Part shown: positions 49,156 to 60,500 of the stretch, one piece after another
Layout of the letters: each line of letters opens with the position of its first letter
Position numbering within the stretch: the first letter of the stretch is position 1
From: Orthonyx spaldingii
Taxonomy: Eukaryota; Chordata; Aves; Passeriformes; Orthonychidae
Assembly: GCA_013397795.1 (NCBI GenBank)
Contig: VZTJ01001823.1
Location: forward strand, 105,539-169,538
Length of the DNA stretch: 64,000 nucleotides
Reading direction: 5' to 3'
The notes under the pieces: model-generated
Database searches by the model: none
Seen by the model: only the letters and a program-made list of their open reading frames with translations
Told to the model about the DNA's origin: nothing
Program-made: the position numbers and the translations under genes

Positions 49156-52100
49156 CACACAAGGTCAAATCTTGAATCTGAATTCAAGACTTGAATCCAG
49201 ATTTTGTCCCATCATCCATGACACAACCACTTTGCCACTTACTGGCTTCAGCAAAGTTTTCCAAACTCCCCCCATTTCAGTGGTTTCCCTCCTCTGCTGT
49301 AAAAACCTGCCACAAATTCCGTCCATCCTTATGAACAGCAATGGTTGCAAGCTTCCCTCCTGAGGTTTAAATTAAGACTTAATGAAGACTCAGAATTTAA
49401 GATTCAATGTTCAGCCTCTGGCTAATTATGTTTGTACGGTTCGACTTTCTTGGCAAGCATTTGAGATAAAAAACAAAACAAGCGCCAAACAATATTTACA
49501 TGTTCTAGAACACAGCAAATCCTTCCTTGAAAAGGCACAAGAAATCCCTGTAGAGCTCTGGTACACTTTCAGCCAGCCTCCTGTCCAATTTCCTGGGGAA
49601 AAAGAAACAAAATCAAAATGCAAGTTCATGACCTTATGATTTTTTAAAAAGTTAAATATCTTAAATATTTGTACTTGTCTATTCTGGCTGCTCAGTGTGC
49701 ATTATAGCTATACATGCAATTAGCTTCTATTCCACACCTCTGCATGTGTGAAGATCTGAGGTACAGATCCCCTTTCCAGCTATTACACATCACTTTTCAA
49801 GAATTACACTGAAAGTGTTACATTAAGCTGCTGTTTACCTTCCATTTAGGTCTTTCATTACAATTCCAGCCATTGGTTGGAATAAGTTTTCGTTTCTATA
49901 ATATTTTTTTGCTCCCTGTAGCAATGCCTTGCAAACAGCCTCCTTATGTATGACTATGAATGAGATGGAAAAGCCAGGGAAGATCTTGTGGTGTGAGGAA
50001 AAAATTGCTGCCTTATAAAAGGCACTTGATAAATTTGAATAATCTGAATTTTTATTGCAACGGTCTTTAAAATAAAAAGGCACAATTTCCTTTTTTTTTT
50101 TTTTTTTATTTTAAATAATGCACCAAAATTTTAATAAGCAATTTAGTCTGAACCACAGGGAGAAATGAAAGGCTTTTCTATGTAGTGACTCACTGGGTTA
50201 TTGAAAACAACTATGTGGCTGCAACCGCTTTGCCTTCCTGATATATCCTTCCCCTCTGTTTTTAATAATGAGATCACTGTAGAGCTTTGATGAAAAATGA
50301 AATTTCCTTCTTTTCCAATGGACAGAAATTTTACATGGCTTGGAGAAATGCGTCTAAAATGACACAGCTCAAGTCTACCAGGCACAGATTTTTACATACA
50401 CGAGTTGTAGCAATCTGTCTGCCCATCCTAATTCTCGTAATTTATCCACTTGTGTGTCTTTTCCTTCTGTGGATTGGACGATCAATTTTTCCTCCCTTTT
50501 TATGAATAAGCCTCTCTCAGCAATGAGACACAAGGCTTTAAATTCTGGGGGAAGCGTTGCCACTGCTGCCAATGACAGGGATGTGAACTGAAGAGCTGTT
50601 CTGCTCTGGAACATTAAGCAGATTACACTCCCACTGCAAAGTGCCATTGTCAACATTAAACCGACTTGTTAATAGCCCACTGGCTTTTTGTTTTGTTTTG
50701 TTTTCCTTTTCAAGTGTATCTACAGTTAACTGCAAGGAAAAACCCAAACAGCAAAACAGTGCCGAGAAAGGTCTCCCTCCTGAATGGTGGCACCTCTCAG
50801 GTAGGTTCTCTGAGCTCTCCGCTCTCCATAGGTATGAAGCAGAATCATGGCTGTCTTAACCCATCTCCAACACCATTACTGACAGTAGATTATGTTTTTA
50901 AAAAAAGGAATGATTTGCTGTGGGATTCAGGAGGGGATTTTGTGTTTTGGTACTGCTTGACATGCTGACAAGCAGGTGAAAAATGTTGCCCTGTAAACAT
51001 AGTTGTCTCTGTTGATTGAGAGATGTTTTATGGAAAGGTATTAGTCACTGGAAACCCCAGGATACCCAACAAAGAGGGATTTCAATAAAAAGAGAGAGCC
51101 GTTAAATTAGCCCATCCTCTCTTCACAGGCTCAGGTGCACAGAGAGATGTTACCCGTGCACTTCCATTGACCTCCAGCTTTAACAAAGACACATGGAGCA
51201 AGTAGCATTTCTGATATTACCACATTCCTTGCAATTAACCTGGAAAAGCTCCCAGTGCTGAGCCCTTTCCCACTGAAACTCCAGTTTAGCATCACTGACA
51301 CAGAGAGACAGACAGATATTCCCTCCGTTGTGCGATTTGGGGTGGATTTTTTTTTTTTTAACTATGCAGAACAGGTGAACCACTTTCTTCTTCTTAGGTA
51401 TTTACTAGACTTACTGAAGATCAAAGCAACCAGGTAAAAAAAACTGCACCTGCCAGCCAGTTGGACCACTGTAAAATTAAGTGCTGGGAGGGTCTTTCTT
51501 CAGAACAGCCTCCTGATCTTCACAAGACATTCATGTTAGTCTTCCTAACGACCTCTCTGCACTGAGCTCTATTGGCAGAGCAAGGCTTGGGGAGCCATCA
51601 AGGGAAGGTGATGGTACAAATGTCCCTGCCTTTGTAGCTTAAACATCTCACACAACACAGGGCTGCCAGTGGTTGGTTTTCTGGCTCCCACGTCTCCTCC
51701 TCTGTTGGGGGAAGCTGAGGGTGTGAAGGGATCAGAGCCTGCAATGTGTCCATCAGCTCAAAAGTAGGATTCAGTCCCAGAGGTAATCCTTATCCTCTCA
51801 AAACTTTAACCTAAGGGAGCACAAAGGGAAAAACAAATCACCTTGTGTTGGTCATTCACTTTGCTTAGCCTAAAAAATGAAACAGAAAGAGTGGCCCTCA
51901 GCAGCGTATACTTTAGATCAGGAATAACTCCTGTTCCAGCCATTGCTGGGGTTGTTTAGTCCTTCGGGTTTTTGACGTATTGAGGAAAGCCTCGACAACG
52001 CAGACAACTGAAGTGAAGTAAGAGGCTGGCTCAAACATTAACAACCCCCTGATTCTGTGTGAGACAGAGAGATGATCATACTGTCTTGCCTTGGCAAGAC

Positions 52101-52920
52101 CTCTCCTTCCACTCCCCTTGGCAGGCATCCCTCCAATAACTGCAAGGAGCAGAGCTGGTCCCTCAAAATTTTCTCACCCCCTGCCCCCCATCCTTGTCAT
52201 AGAGAGTAGAAATCAAAAATGAGCTGGTGGCTTTGCTAGCACAGCAGAAGAAAAATCAATCTCCTTGTTGACCTGGTGAAAGAAAGGTGGAGTACCTGAA
52301 GCTCTGCTTTCCCGTGTCCAGATGCCAGTTATACTGATAGGCAAATTTTCACAGAAGAAAGATAATAATCTGCAAGTGCTGTTCTGTACTGTGGATTCAT
52401 CTGCCCAGCAGAAAAAGGTGAAAGTAATTTGCTACCACACTCAGTGCAATAGCTTGCATCTATAGAAAGTTTTGGGATTTGGGGAAGAAAAGATAAATTG
52501 AAACCATGAAAACTGGGATAAAACAAAGCAGTGTAGGGAAAGGGGCACCTTTGCACTGTGCAAGACAAAATAACTTGGTACATTTTTACATGTTTAGGTT
52601 GCTGTCACCAATGGGGCTTTTTATTCTCTTCAAGCCAGGGAAAAGCTGTGGTGTAACCTCTCCTCCAGGGCCTGATAGCCAGAGGGTCACCTCTGCAAGC
52701 ACGTGGCAGAGGTAGCCATGATGCTGAGGTTTGGCTGGGAGTCAGTTCGGGAACACACGGGGTGCGGTGGGGCATCACGGAGATCTTGGCTGCATCACCC
52801 ACCCACCAGGGGTTGATTCCAGGGATGCTCAGCTGACAGAGTCACTCTCCAGCGCTGGGGTGCTTCATAAACTCTGCTGGAAGGTCTGGGAAAGACCTCG
52901 AAAGGAAAGGAGAAACGAAG
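49156..52920. other. Noncoding stretch, no gene seen
   Basis: Unique, T-rich in many parts. Homopolymer T occurs at 50093-50107 and near 51347-51359. AT-rich, possibly regulatory sequence lies at about 49630-49900 and 50270-50480. Short frames on both strands are not recognised. No known repeat. Confidence 0.5.
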
Positions 52921-52941
52921 AAAAAAAAAAAAAAAAAAAAA
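52921..52941 (+). repeat. Poly-A run (21 bp)
   Basis: Longest pure homopolymer in the window, about 80 bp left of a CpG-dense patch. No retroposed gene body or target-site duplication is evident, so it is not called as a retrocopy tail. Confidence 0.9.
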
Positions 52942-53020
52942 TGCAAAAAGGAGAAGGACAGGAGGGAGAGTTTGTTGCAACTAATCCCTGTTGCAAAACA
53001 CCGAGGCTTGAACACCCCAA

Positions 53021-53270
53021 AACGCAGCGAGGACGCTCTGGAGACCGCCGGGGCCGGGTGTCGCTCCCGCGGTCCAACACTGCCCTCTCACGGCTCCTGT
53101 GCTGCCAAAACCCAGTGTTTGTGGGGCCGCACACGCAACTCTTGCCAAAAACCACGGGGCTGCCCCCGCTACAGCTCTGACATGGCTGGGGGTGCGCCCT
53201 GTCTTCCGCGGAGGCAGAGCCCTGCAGGGATCCGGCCACAGTCCCGCAGCCGCTCCCCGAATGCGGCTGG
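53021..53270. promoter_or_regulatory. Small CpG-dense patch, possible secondary promoter or enhancer
   Basis: About 22 CpG in 250 bp by hand count, in a region where CpG is otherwise rare. It is open in several frames on both strands (for example 52972-53409 + and 52865-53314 -), as expected of GC-rich DNA, but no protein is recognised. It might be an alternative promoter, an orphan CpG island or a GC-rich exon. Orphan islands are a known class; assignment here is inference. Confidence 0.45.
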
Positions 53271-55511
53271 GAGAGCTGGGTTGGATTCCTGCTCTGCAGC
53301 CGTGCAATCATCACCGACCCAGGGGGACATGGAATCAGAAAGGGGCATGGAATCGGAGAAGGAGGTGATTACCCAGCCCTGGCCACACCCTGCGTCCTCG
53401 GCGAGCTGAGTGATGCCACCTTCACTCCAGGTTTACCCCCACCCACATGAATATGCCACAAGAGCACATCAGCACTCCGACTGCTGATGATACCTGGCAT
53501 CCTCCTTGTTTTGACTTTGTCGCACAAACTGGAATGAGATGGTTTTCCTTCTTAACATGGAAAAATTTCCATTGGTAGCGTGGAGTCAGCACTAGCCCAG
53601 GTCAAGCGGATGGTTGCCCAGAGCAGGTGTCCTGGAAAGATGACAAGGCAGCAGGTTTGCTGCTGCTGCCACTTGGAAAAGGTGAGCTGCCCCAGGACCT
53701 CTGAGGATGGCTCAGGGTGTGTAGGCAGCAGACACAGCTGGGATGGAAGGACATAAAGAAGAATGGTCTCCCTGTCCCTTCAGTCTGGCACTGAGAAGGG
53801 ATAAGAGGTCCCCACGGCATTGCTCATCCCTCTTCCTCCATACCCCACGCTGACCACAGGGTCCAAACCCTGCTTTGGCTGTGCTGCAGAGGGTGGGAAG
53901 GTTACTCTACTGTTCAGCTCACCCACATAACTCTGGCCCAGGTGTATCAATTTGTCTGCACCAAACAGGGCATTTTCAGTTTACTCATGCTGGACATCAG
54001 CCTCTTGCATCCCCAGCAGCAAGCTGTGCCTACTGAGGTCCAGTCCTGCAGCTCTCCTCCAAATAAGCAGTTCCTGGATTCACACACCCTGGGCACCTCA
54101 AGCATTTTTATCTGCCCTCATTCCCCATCCCCCCACACCTCCAACAAAACCCAAGATGCTACTAAAAATGGACAATGCACCCACTGCTGTTGCACAGCTC
54201 GTGCTCCTGAGCTGGAAATACAACTGGCAAGTACAAATGTGAACTACACTTGCATTCTGCCAGCCTAAGAGTAACCCAGAAAGTTTCAGTCTATCCACTC
54301 CAGTTTTCTGCTGATCTGCAGCTCAATGAACAACTTTGACCCTAAACATTTACCTTCCTCTCACAGGCTTGTCGCCTCCAGCCCTGTTCCTTTTCTGCTC
54401 AACTGCCATCACTGTCCTGCTCCTCAGTGGTTCCAACTGGATGGTGCTTAAACCATGTCTCAACTGAGCATCACCAGTGAGCTGAGGACCAAGGCCTGGC
54501 AGAGCAGAAAAAAACTACCAGCATGAGTTTGTTAAGAGATCAAGATCTCCAGAACTTATCCCTGGTAAGAAAAATAAATAGCAAGTGAAGAAGTCAAAAG
54601 GTGATGCTGCACCGCTCAGTGTTTTGCTCAATATTAGCTGCAATGCTACTGTGTGATGTGCCAGCAGTGGCAAGTAAACAGATTATGGACTAAACTTTGT
54701 ACAATAAATAGTTCATTACTGAATGCATATTTCTGAAATTAACCACTGACACAAGCTAATGACATAGTCTCAAGCCAAGAGGTTTGAAATGGTGTTAGAG
54801 AGGCAACAAATCTTGATCTCTGCTGGATGCAGAGTCCTCCCACTCTTGTTTCTTCCAGTAAAACCTGTTTTGCAGGTGCAATTATTCAGTGGCTGGGGTT
54901 AACTCAATGCTCTGAAGGATGAAGGTAAGGTAATTGACTATATTCACCTTGGTATTTCTTTTGCATGCTCTGGGATCATAATTACAGAATAAAATATTTT
55001 TGCAGGAGGCCGATATTTAACAAGGTATCAGCCAAGGGGACAGGACTTTAAATGCGTAGGGACGCTACACTGAGAGTGGGACTGTTGGGGAGCCCCAGAT
55101 AAGATGCCAGGTTTATAGTAGTTGATTTCATAATCTCTACCAAAGTGTGCCACATCTCTGTCTGTCAGTGTCATTCCCAGCACCACAGGGTTTTCCCCTC
55201 TCCCAGGGGCTGGAAAGAAACTGGCCCTTATCTTCCTCCTCACTCTATCCTCTCCACCAGGGTCTGATCCAGAGCCCACAGGTCCTGCTAATGAGAGCGC
55301 TCACAGTGGGAATATGGACACTACCTGCAGCCTGGGATGCGGCTAGCCCGGGATGAGCCTGTGCATCCTTACTGCAGAGAACTTGTTTTCAGGCACCAAA
55401 TTCCCTTTTGCCATCAAGAATGGAGGTCTGAAGAGCAGCACCCCAAGGAATGGTTTGTCTCTTTGGTGTGACACATAGGTACTGCAGCCCCCCAAAATGA
55501 TCTTGTCTTCG
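53271..55511. other. Noncoding stretch, no gene seen
   Basis: Average composition. An AT-richer, enhancer-like segment lies at 54660-54790. Nothing coding, and no known repeat recognised. Confidence 0.5.
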
Positions 55512-55860
55512 TCAGTCACGCTGCCCCAAATAATCCCTCAGCCTGAACTCAGCCTCCCTGCATCAGTCACACTGTCCCAAATCATCCCTCAGCCTGAATT
55601 CAGCCTCCCTGCATCAGTCACACCGCCCCAAATCATCCCTCAGCCTGAATTCAGCCTCCCTTCCTCAGTCACACTGTCCCAAATCATCCCTCAGCCTGAA
55701 TTCAGCCTCCCTGCATCAGTCACGCTGTCCCAAATCATCCCTCAGCCTGAATTCAGCCTCCCTGCATCAGTCACGCTGTCCCAAATCATCCCTCAGCCTG
55801 AATTCAGCCTCCCTGCATCAGTCACACTGTCCCAAATCATCCCTCAACCTGAATTCAGCT
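55512..55860 (+). repeat. 51-bp minisatellite, 6 full copies plus a partial seventh
   Basis: The unit TCAGTCAC... recurs at 55512, 55563, 55614, 55665, 55716, 55767 and 55818, always exactly 51 bp apart with no indel. The last copy diverges after about 43 bp. Copies differ by only a few substitutions, and copies 2-7 carry GAATTC. Because 51 is divisible by three, one + strand frame (55497-56141, 214 codons) runs through, repeating VTLSQIIPQPEFSLPAS. Differences between copies include amino-acid changes (Ser/Pro, Leu/Pro, Phe/Leu, Ala/Ser) as well as silent ones, and no homology or splice context supports coding. A noncoding minisatellite is favoured. Confidence 0.95.
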
Positions 55861-57839
55861 GCCTGCCCCACTGCTTACCTTCTGAGTTTGATGTTGCCCT
55901 TGGCCTCCTGCACAAACACAGCCAGGAAAGGTTCCTGTCTCATGGCTCTCAGACTAATTACACAGAGATGAGGGGTGGGTGGTTCAGGACACAGTGCCAG
56001 GCTCCATGGGGACTGGCAGAACAAATGTCAGCACAGAGCCATAAGGCCAGCATGGAAATCAAGAGTATTCATAGCAGCAGCAGAAAGTCTACACATGCAA
56101 TATCTGCACTCATTGCGGGCATCATCTGTCCCTCTATGTAGTGTTGGATCAGAACTAAAGAAAAAAAGATTAAATTGTTAGTTTTGGTGAAAACTGCAGA
56201 CCTCCAAAATAGCTTTGGGTCAGGAGAGGGGGATTTTGCAAACTGTAAGGATTTTCAGCAAAGGCCTTGCCCCAGCCCTACCCAGGGTGCCCTTGCCTAG
56301 AACAGGGTACCGGGCTCCCATCTGCATGGCAGCAGGAAAGCAGCCTGGGGAAGACGGCAATGCTGGACTTTCCCACTAGCAGGGAAACTCACTGCTGCCC
56401 TGGGAGATTTCCCACAGGGAAATGAAGGGTTAGAAATGCTTTAGAAGTACAAAAAAGGATAACAGCATCCAATCCCTGCGTTTAATGTAAGTGGCTCTTC
56501 AATTTATACTCATCACCTACTCTTTGTAAAATTCTTGGCATTCCCAGCATTTTCTTTTTCCTGTAGCTCCAGTTAAAGCCCATAAAAAGTTCAGAGGCAT
56601 TTCTAGCCCTAGAAATACCAGACCATGCTGTCTCAGTGACACCAATCAAGTGCTACTCTCCAAGGTTTCCTCAGCAGTTCCCTCCTGGCAGACGAATCTC
56701 AGTCTGCAGTTAACCCAGAGAAAGGTCAGCCAAGCCATCAAATGTATGAAAGCACAATTAAGACCCCAAATGAGTGAAGTTAAAGTTTAATGCTGGAAGT
56801 TCACTGCCAGTTGATGCTCAGTGATTACAAGGGTCACTTGAAATACCATCAGCAGAACCACCACGTGTGTCAGGAACCTGTTCCTGCTGATGGGCATTAG
56901 TGAATTTTTTGGCAAGGCAAACAACCTTGCTGTACTATGATTGCTGCCACTAAAAAAAAAAAAATAAAAAAATTTTAAAAGCAATTCAGGCTGTAGCTGA
57001 CAGAGATAGAAGCTGCTTTGAGTCTGAAAATCTGAAGAATTTAAAGGTGATGTGTTCCAATTCCCTTAAATGAATTCCACTCCCATACAAGCGTAGTTGA
57101 CCAAAAAAAGTCAGAAATTTACTCTCCACCCAAAGAATATAGCACTTAAAGATAAATCAAAGGCCCAAAGGGACTAAAAAGGTCTTATTCAAAAATACCA
57201 AATAATTTCTTTCATTAGAAAGCTGAAATTTTATACATAAAATACTATTTCCTCCTGTTATGAAGTTTTTTGCAACATCCTATACTTAAGGTTAAAACAA
57301 AAGGAAGTGCAAAGTCACAACTAAATTACAGAAAGTTCAAGTCAAGCTTTTCAGTATCAGAATGAACAAGTAACAAAAAAAAAAAAATTGCATCTGATGT
57401 GTAGATTACATCTACATTCCTTCATTGTGTTGGATTTGAACAAAGCCCATCCTTTCCAACAGCAGAATGTTTCCTGGGAACCTCTTCAGTGCCATCCCGC
57501 AGCTGCCTGGCTAGGCTTTATTTCAGAGGAATGGCACTGAACACTGCTGTGAGGAAGGGTGGAAAAGCAAAGGATGAAGGGAGACTTTAAACTAGGGACT
57601 ATCACTATGATAAAGGAAGGGCAAACCCATATTCAGGCTTTTCCTGTCCTGTCTCAAGAAATGGCATAAGGAAAATCACCAGCAGCCATGCCAAAAAACT
57701 CACTAAAGAGCCAACAGTGAAGCCAAAAGGAAACCTGAGCTTTGCTAACACTGTTCCTGGTGATGGGAAATGGGTAAAATGCCATTGCAGACAATTGAGT
57801 TTTGCCCCTTTTTGGTGAGACAAAAACCTGGCTAATTTA
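55861..57839. other. Noncoding stretch, no gene seen
   Basis: Unique sequence, becoming AT-rich after about 56940, with A-runs near 56953-56965 and 57377-57388. No exon, RNA gene or transposon is recognised. Confidence 0.5.
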
Positions 57840-58510
57840 TTTCATGTTCTCACATATGTATTTAAAAAAAATTATAATTCTCAGCTCAAATGCCACCTTG
57901 ATATATTAGCTACTTTCATTATATTAATCTTCATTTTTGGTGTAGGATATGAATGTGTAATCTAAGTCATAACAAAGGTTTCTCTGTGGTAGTAAGAAGT
58001 GTCATTATCAGACATTACATGGCAGTTTATAATGCCAGTGGAATAATTTTGCATCAATGTTACAACGAAATTCTTGATAGAGAAAGATGTTATAGGAAGC
58101 AATTACTTCTCTCCCCCCACTAGCTATTAAACTTTAATAACTCAGATATGATTTCAGGTTTCCTAAAAGACAGGCTGGCATAGAACCTCATTGTGTAATT
58201 CCCCTATTTTAGCAGCCAGGATAAAACAAAAGTATCTAGAACACAGCCACTCTTTAATTTAGACAACAAGAAACGCAAAATAAATACTAAATACGTTATT
58301 CACCGCAGATTGAAGGAAATCCTGAGTTTAGATCCCAGATACCAAATCGCATCAGCCTGTCTGGTGGCTAATCCCATAAATATAGTTATTTAGACTAGAA
58401 ACTGCAAATGACATATAGCAGCAGAGATAGGAAGATAAATCCAGGAGATACTTAATGGATTATATAAAAATGAGCAAGAAATGCCCTGTAATTATTCCAC
58501 ACTGTTGAGC
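57840..58510. promoter_or_regulatory. Candidate conserved noncoding element (AT-rich, about 670 bp)
   Basis: Long, complex AT-rich block with ATTATATTAATC, GTAATTCC, CTTTAATTTAG, ATAAATATAG and GTAATTATTCC-type motifs. No simple repeat dominates and there is no coding frame. Enhancer-like by texture only. Confidence 0.3.
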
Positions 58511-60258
58511 TGCTTTCTTAGCTGACTGAAAGGCTTAACTACCTCCTCTGGAGAAATAAGAAGAGCCAACTATTGGTATATTCACGTGTTTTAACAGCCC
58601 ACTCACTGTGGCTCCCAGCCTGTGCTATGAGCTTGCATTTCTGCTGCTGTTGTCCCATCAGCACAGTATGGCAGCAGCAAAGTAAAGGATCTCTGTAGTG
58701 TTGCAGCCATGAAGTCTGATAAAGCTTTTTTTCAGGAAAGCACCTACCCAAAACCAGCTTGGCTGCATTGATTTTTGTACCTGGAAACACACAGAGTCAC
58801 CTGTAGAAATAACACGAGTTAATATTTTCCTCGCTGGTTTCTGCACATGGAAACTCCTCACAAATATTTTTTGTTCGAAGTTGGGTTTTTTCCCTTTGTT
58901 TAAAGACATTTACATTTGTACATTATCAGCCTGAATGCAAATTTCAAATGCTTTCTTTATGATTTGGGGTTCTTGCAGGGGCAGAATAATGTGTTTTTAA
59001 CTGGTCCAGTCACCAAAGCCTGACCTACAGAAATGAGCCCTGCAGCCCTCACTGTATTTTTGCTCCCCTTTGGTGGCCTTAGCTGTGCATGTCTGCACTA
59101 TTCATCTTGCAGAATGAATTTCAAAAAATCTGATTAAGCATTAAAAAAACGGGGGACTGGGGTTAAGGGCATAAGGGGGCAATGGTTAAAAGCAAACCAG
59201 AGGTTTCTTCTGTCATTTTCATAATGGCCTGGAAATTACTGCTACAAATAACAATAATTTTAAATGCCAGTTAAAAATCAGGAGGCAGACCTGGTTTAAG
59301 AAGATAACAAAAAGAAGCATAGGAAATGGGAAAGTAAGGAGTTTTGAAAATCTATTTGGTAAGAACAGTGTTTTAAGCAGACTTTGCAGTCTTCTTGCTT
59401 TGTAGTGGGGAAAAATGATCAGATCTAGAGGGATAATCATGTTTAAGGGGGTTGTTTGTTTTGTTGTAGTTTGGGGTTTTTGGTTGGGTTTTTATTTAGT
59501 TGGTCAGGGTTTTTTTTGTGTTGAAGGGCAGCCTAAAGAATGAAGCCAGAGAGAGGAGTCCTATTGCCAGGAATTGCTAATCCCTTTAAGCTTTTATCCC
59601 TGGGCACTGGGGTCTTTGAGATTCTTTGAAAGTATTTGCTGGAAGCCATCATTAAAACAGATCATCATAAACATAAGGAAACAAATAATTCTAAGGACTT
59701 GTATAATAATAAAGCATAAAGTGTTAACTAACTTATTTTGCAGCTCTGCTGACAGCAGGAATCCGTCAGCCGGAAACTGAGAAAGGGAAACCTGTGATGG
59801 CTCATCAGGGATCTGCAGGCTGCCTCTGGACCACCAGCATGAGACTGCTACAAAAAAAGACAAAAGACTCTCCAAGAGGGATGAGGAGACCTTTTTGTCA
59901 GAGGTGATAGGGAAGTACTGAAAGTCATGGTGAGACAGTTCTCTCGAAGGAGTTACTTCTGCCAGCTGGTGTTTATCTCAACTTCTCCTTCTGTCTCCTG
60001 GAGAAAGGGGTAATTAGCAATGGCACAAGAGCACGTCAGTCTAGATGGCCCCAAATATGCCAAGTCTGAACTCAGAAACATTAATATAATACCCATAATA
60101 TACTGCAGTCCATCATATTATTGAGCAGTTAAAACCAGCCCAGGAGGTCCAAAGCTGGAGTCTCCGAGCATGTTTGGCTACTTTGTTCTAGGCACTAGAT
60201 GTCAGTGTTTTACCTACACTTACAGAAATTTCCAGTCACTAGGAATGCAGAGGTAACC
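58511..60258. other. Noncoding stretch, no gene seen
   Basis: Unique AT-rich sequence. The tract 59449-59520 is almost purely G and T on the + strand (GTTTGTTTTG, GGGTTTTTGG-type units), the complement of the A/C-rich simple tracts in the left half. No exon is recognised. Confidence 0.5.
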
Positions 60259-60279
60259 ATAAATAAATAAATAAATAAA
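60259..60279 (+). repeat. (AAAT)n microsatellite
   Basis: About five AAAT units in perfect tandem. Confidence 0.9.
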
Positions 60280-60473
60280 CAAGGTAAAGTATCTGCAGCA
60301 CCAAAGCCCCATCCGAACATCAGCAAACCTCTCCTTCTCTCAGGTGCCCGAAAGGAAGTTGAACTTTCCCTTGTCCTCGGTTTGTTTATGTCCAGAAACA
60401 TCAGCTTAAAGAAGAGCTGAGCCAAACACATGCACAATACCAAAGGTACCTGCCAATATTATCAATAGTGTTG

Positions 60474-60500
60474 ATATATATATATATTATATAATATAAA
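60474..60500 (+). repeat. (TA)n-rich tract
   Basis: TATATATATATAT followed by irregular TA/TAA units. An ordinary AT-rich microsatellite. Confidence 0.8.

Noticed and set aside
49156..49360. Continuation of the CR1 fragment
   Set aside because: After about 49155 I can no longer follow the CR1 consensus; the rest may be unrelated or too diverged to claim.
52921..52941. Poly-A tail of a processed pseudogene
   Set aside because: No upstream sequence with recognisable coding similarity, and no target-site duplication seen.
53070..53095. CTCF site (CACTGCCCTCT within the CpG-dense patch)
   Set aside because: Only the central CCCTC part fits; the flanking consensus positions do not match well enough to call.
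55497..56141. 214-codon frame with a 17-residue repeat as a repeat protein gene
   Set aside because: Openness follows from a 51-bp unit lacking stops. Copies differ by amino-acid-changing substitutions, and no homology or gene structure supports it. Kept as a minisatellite with a note.
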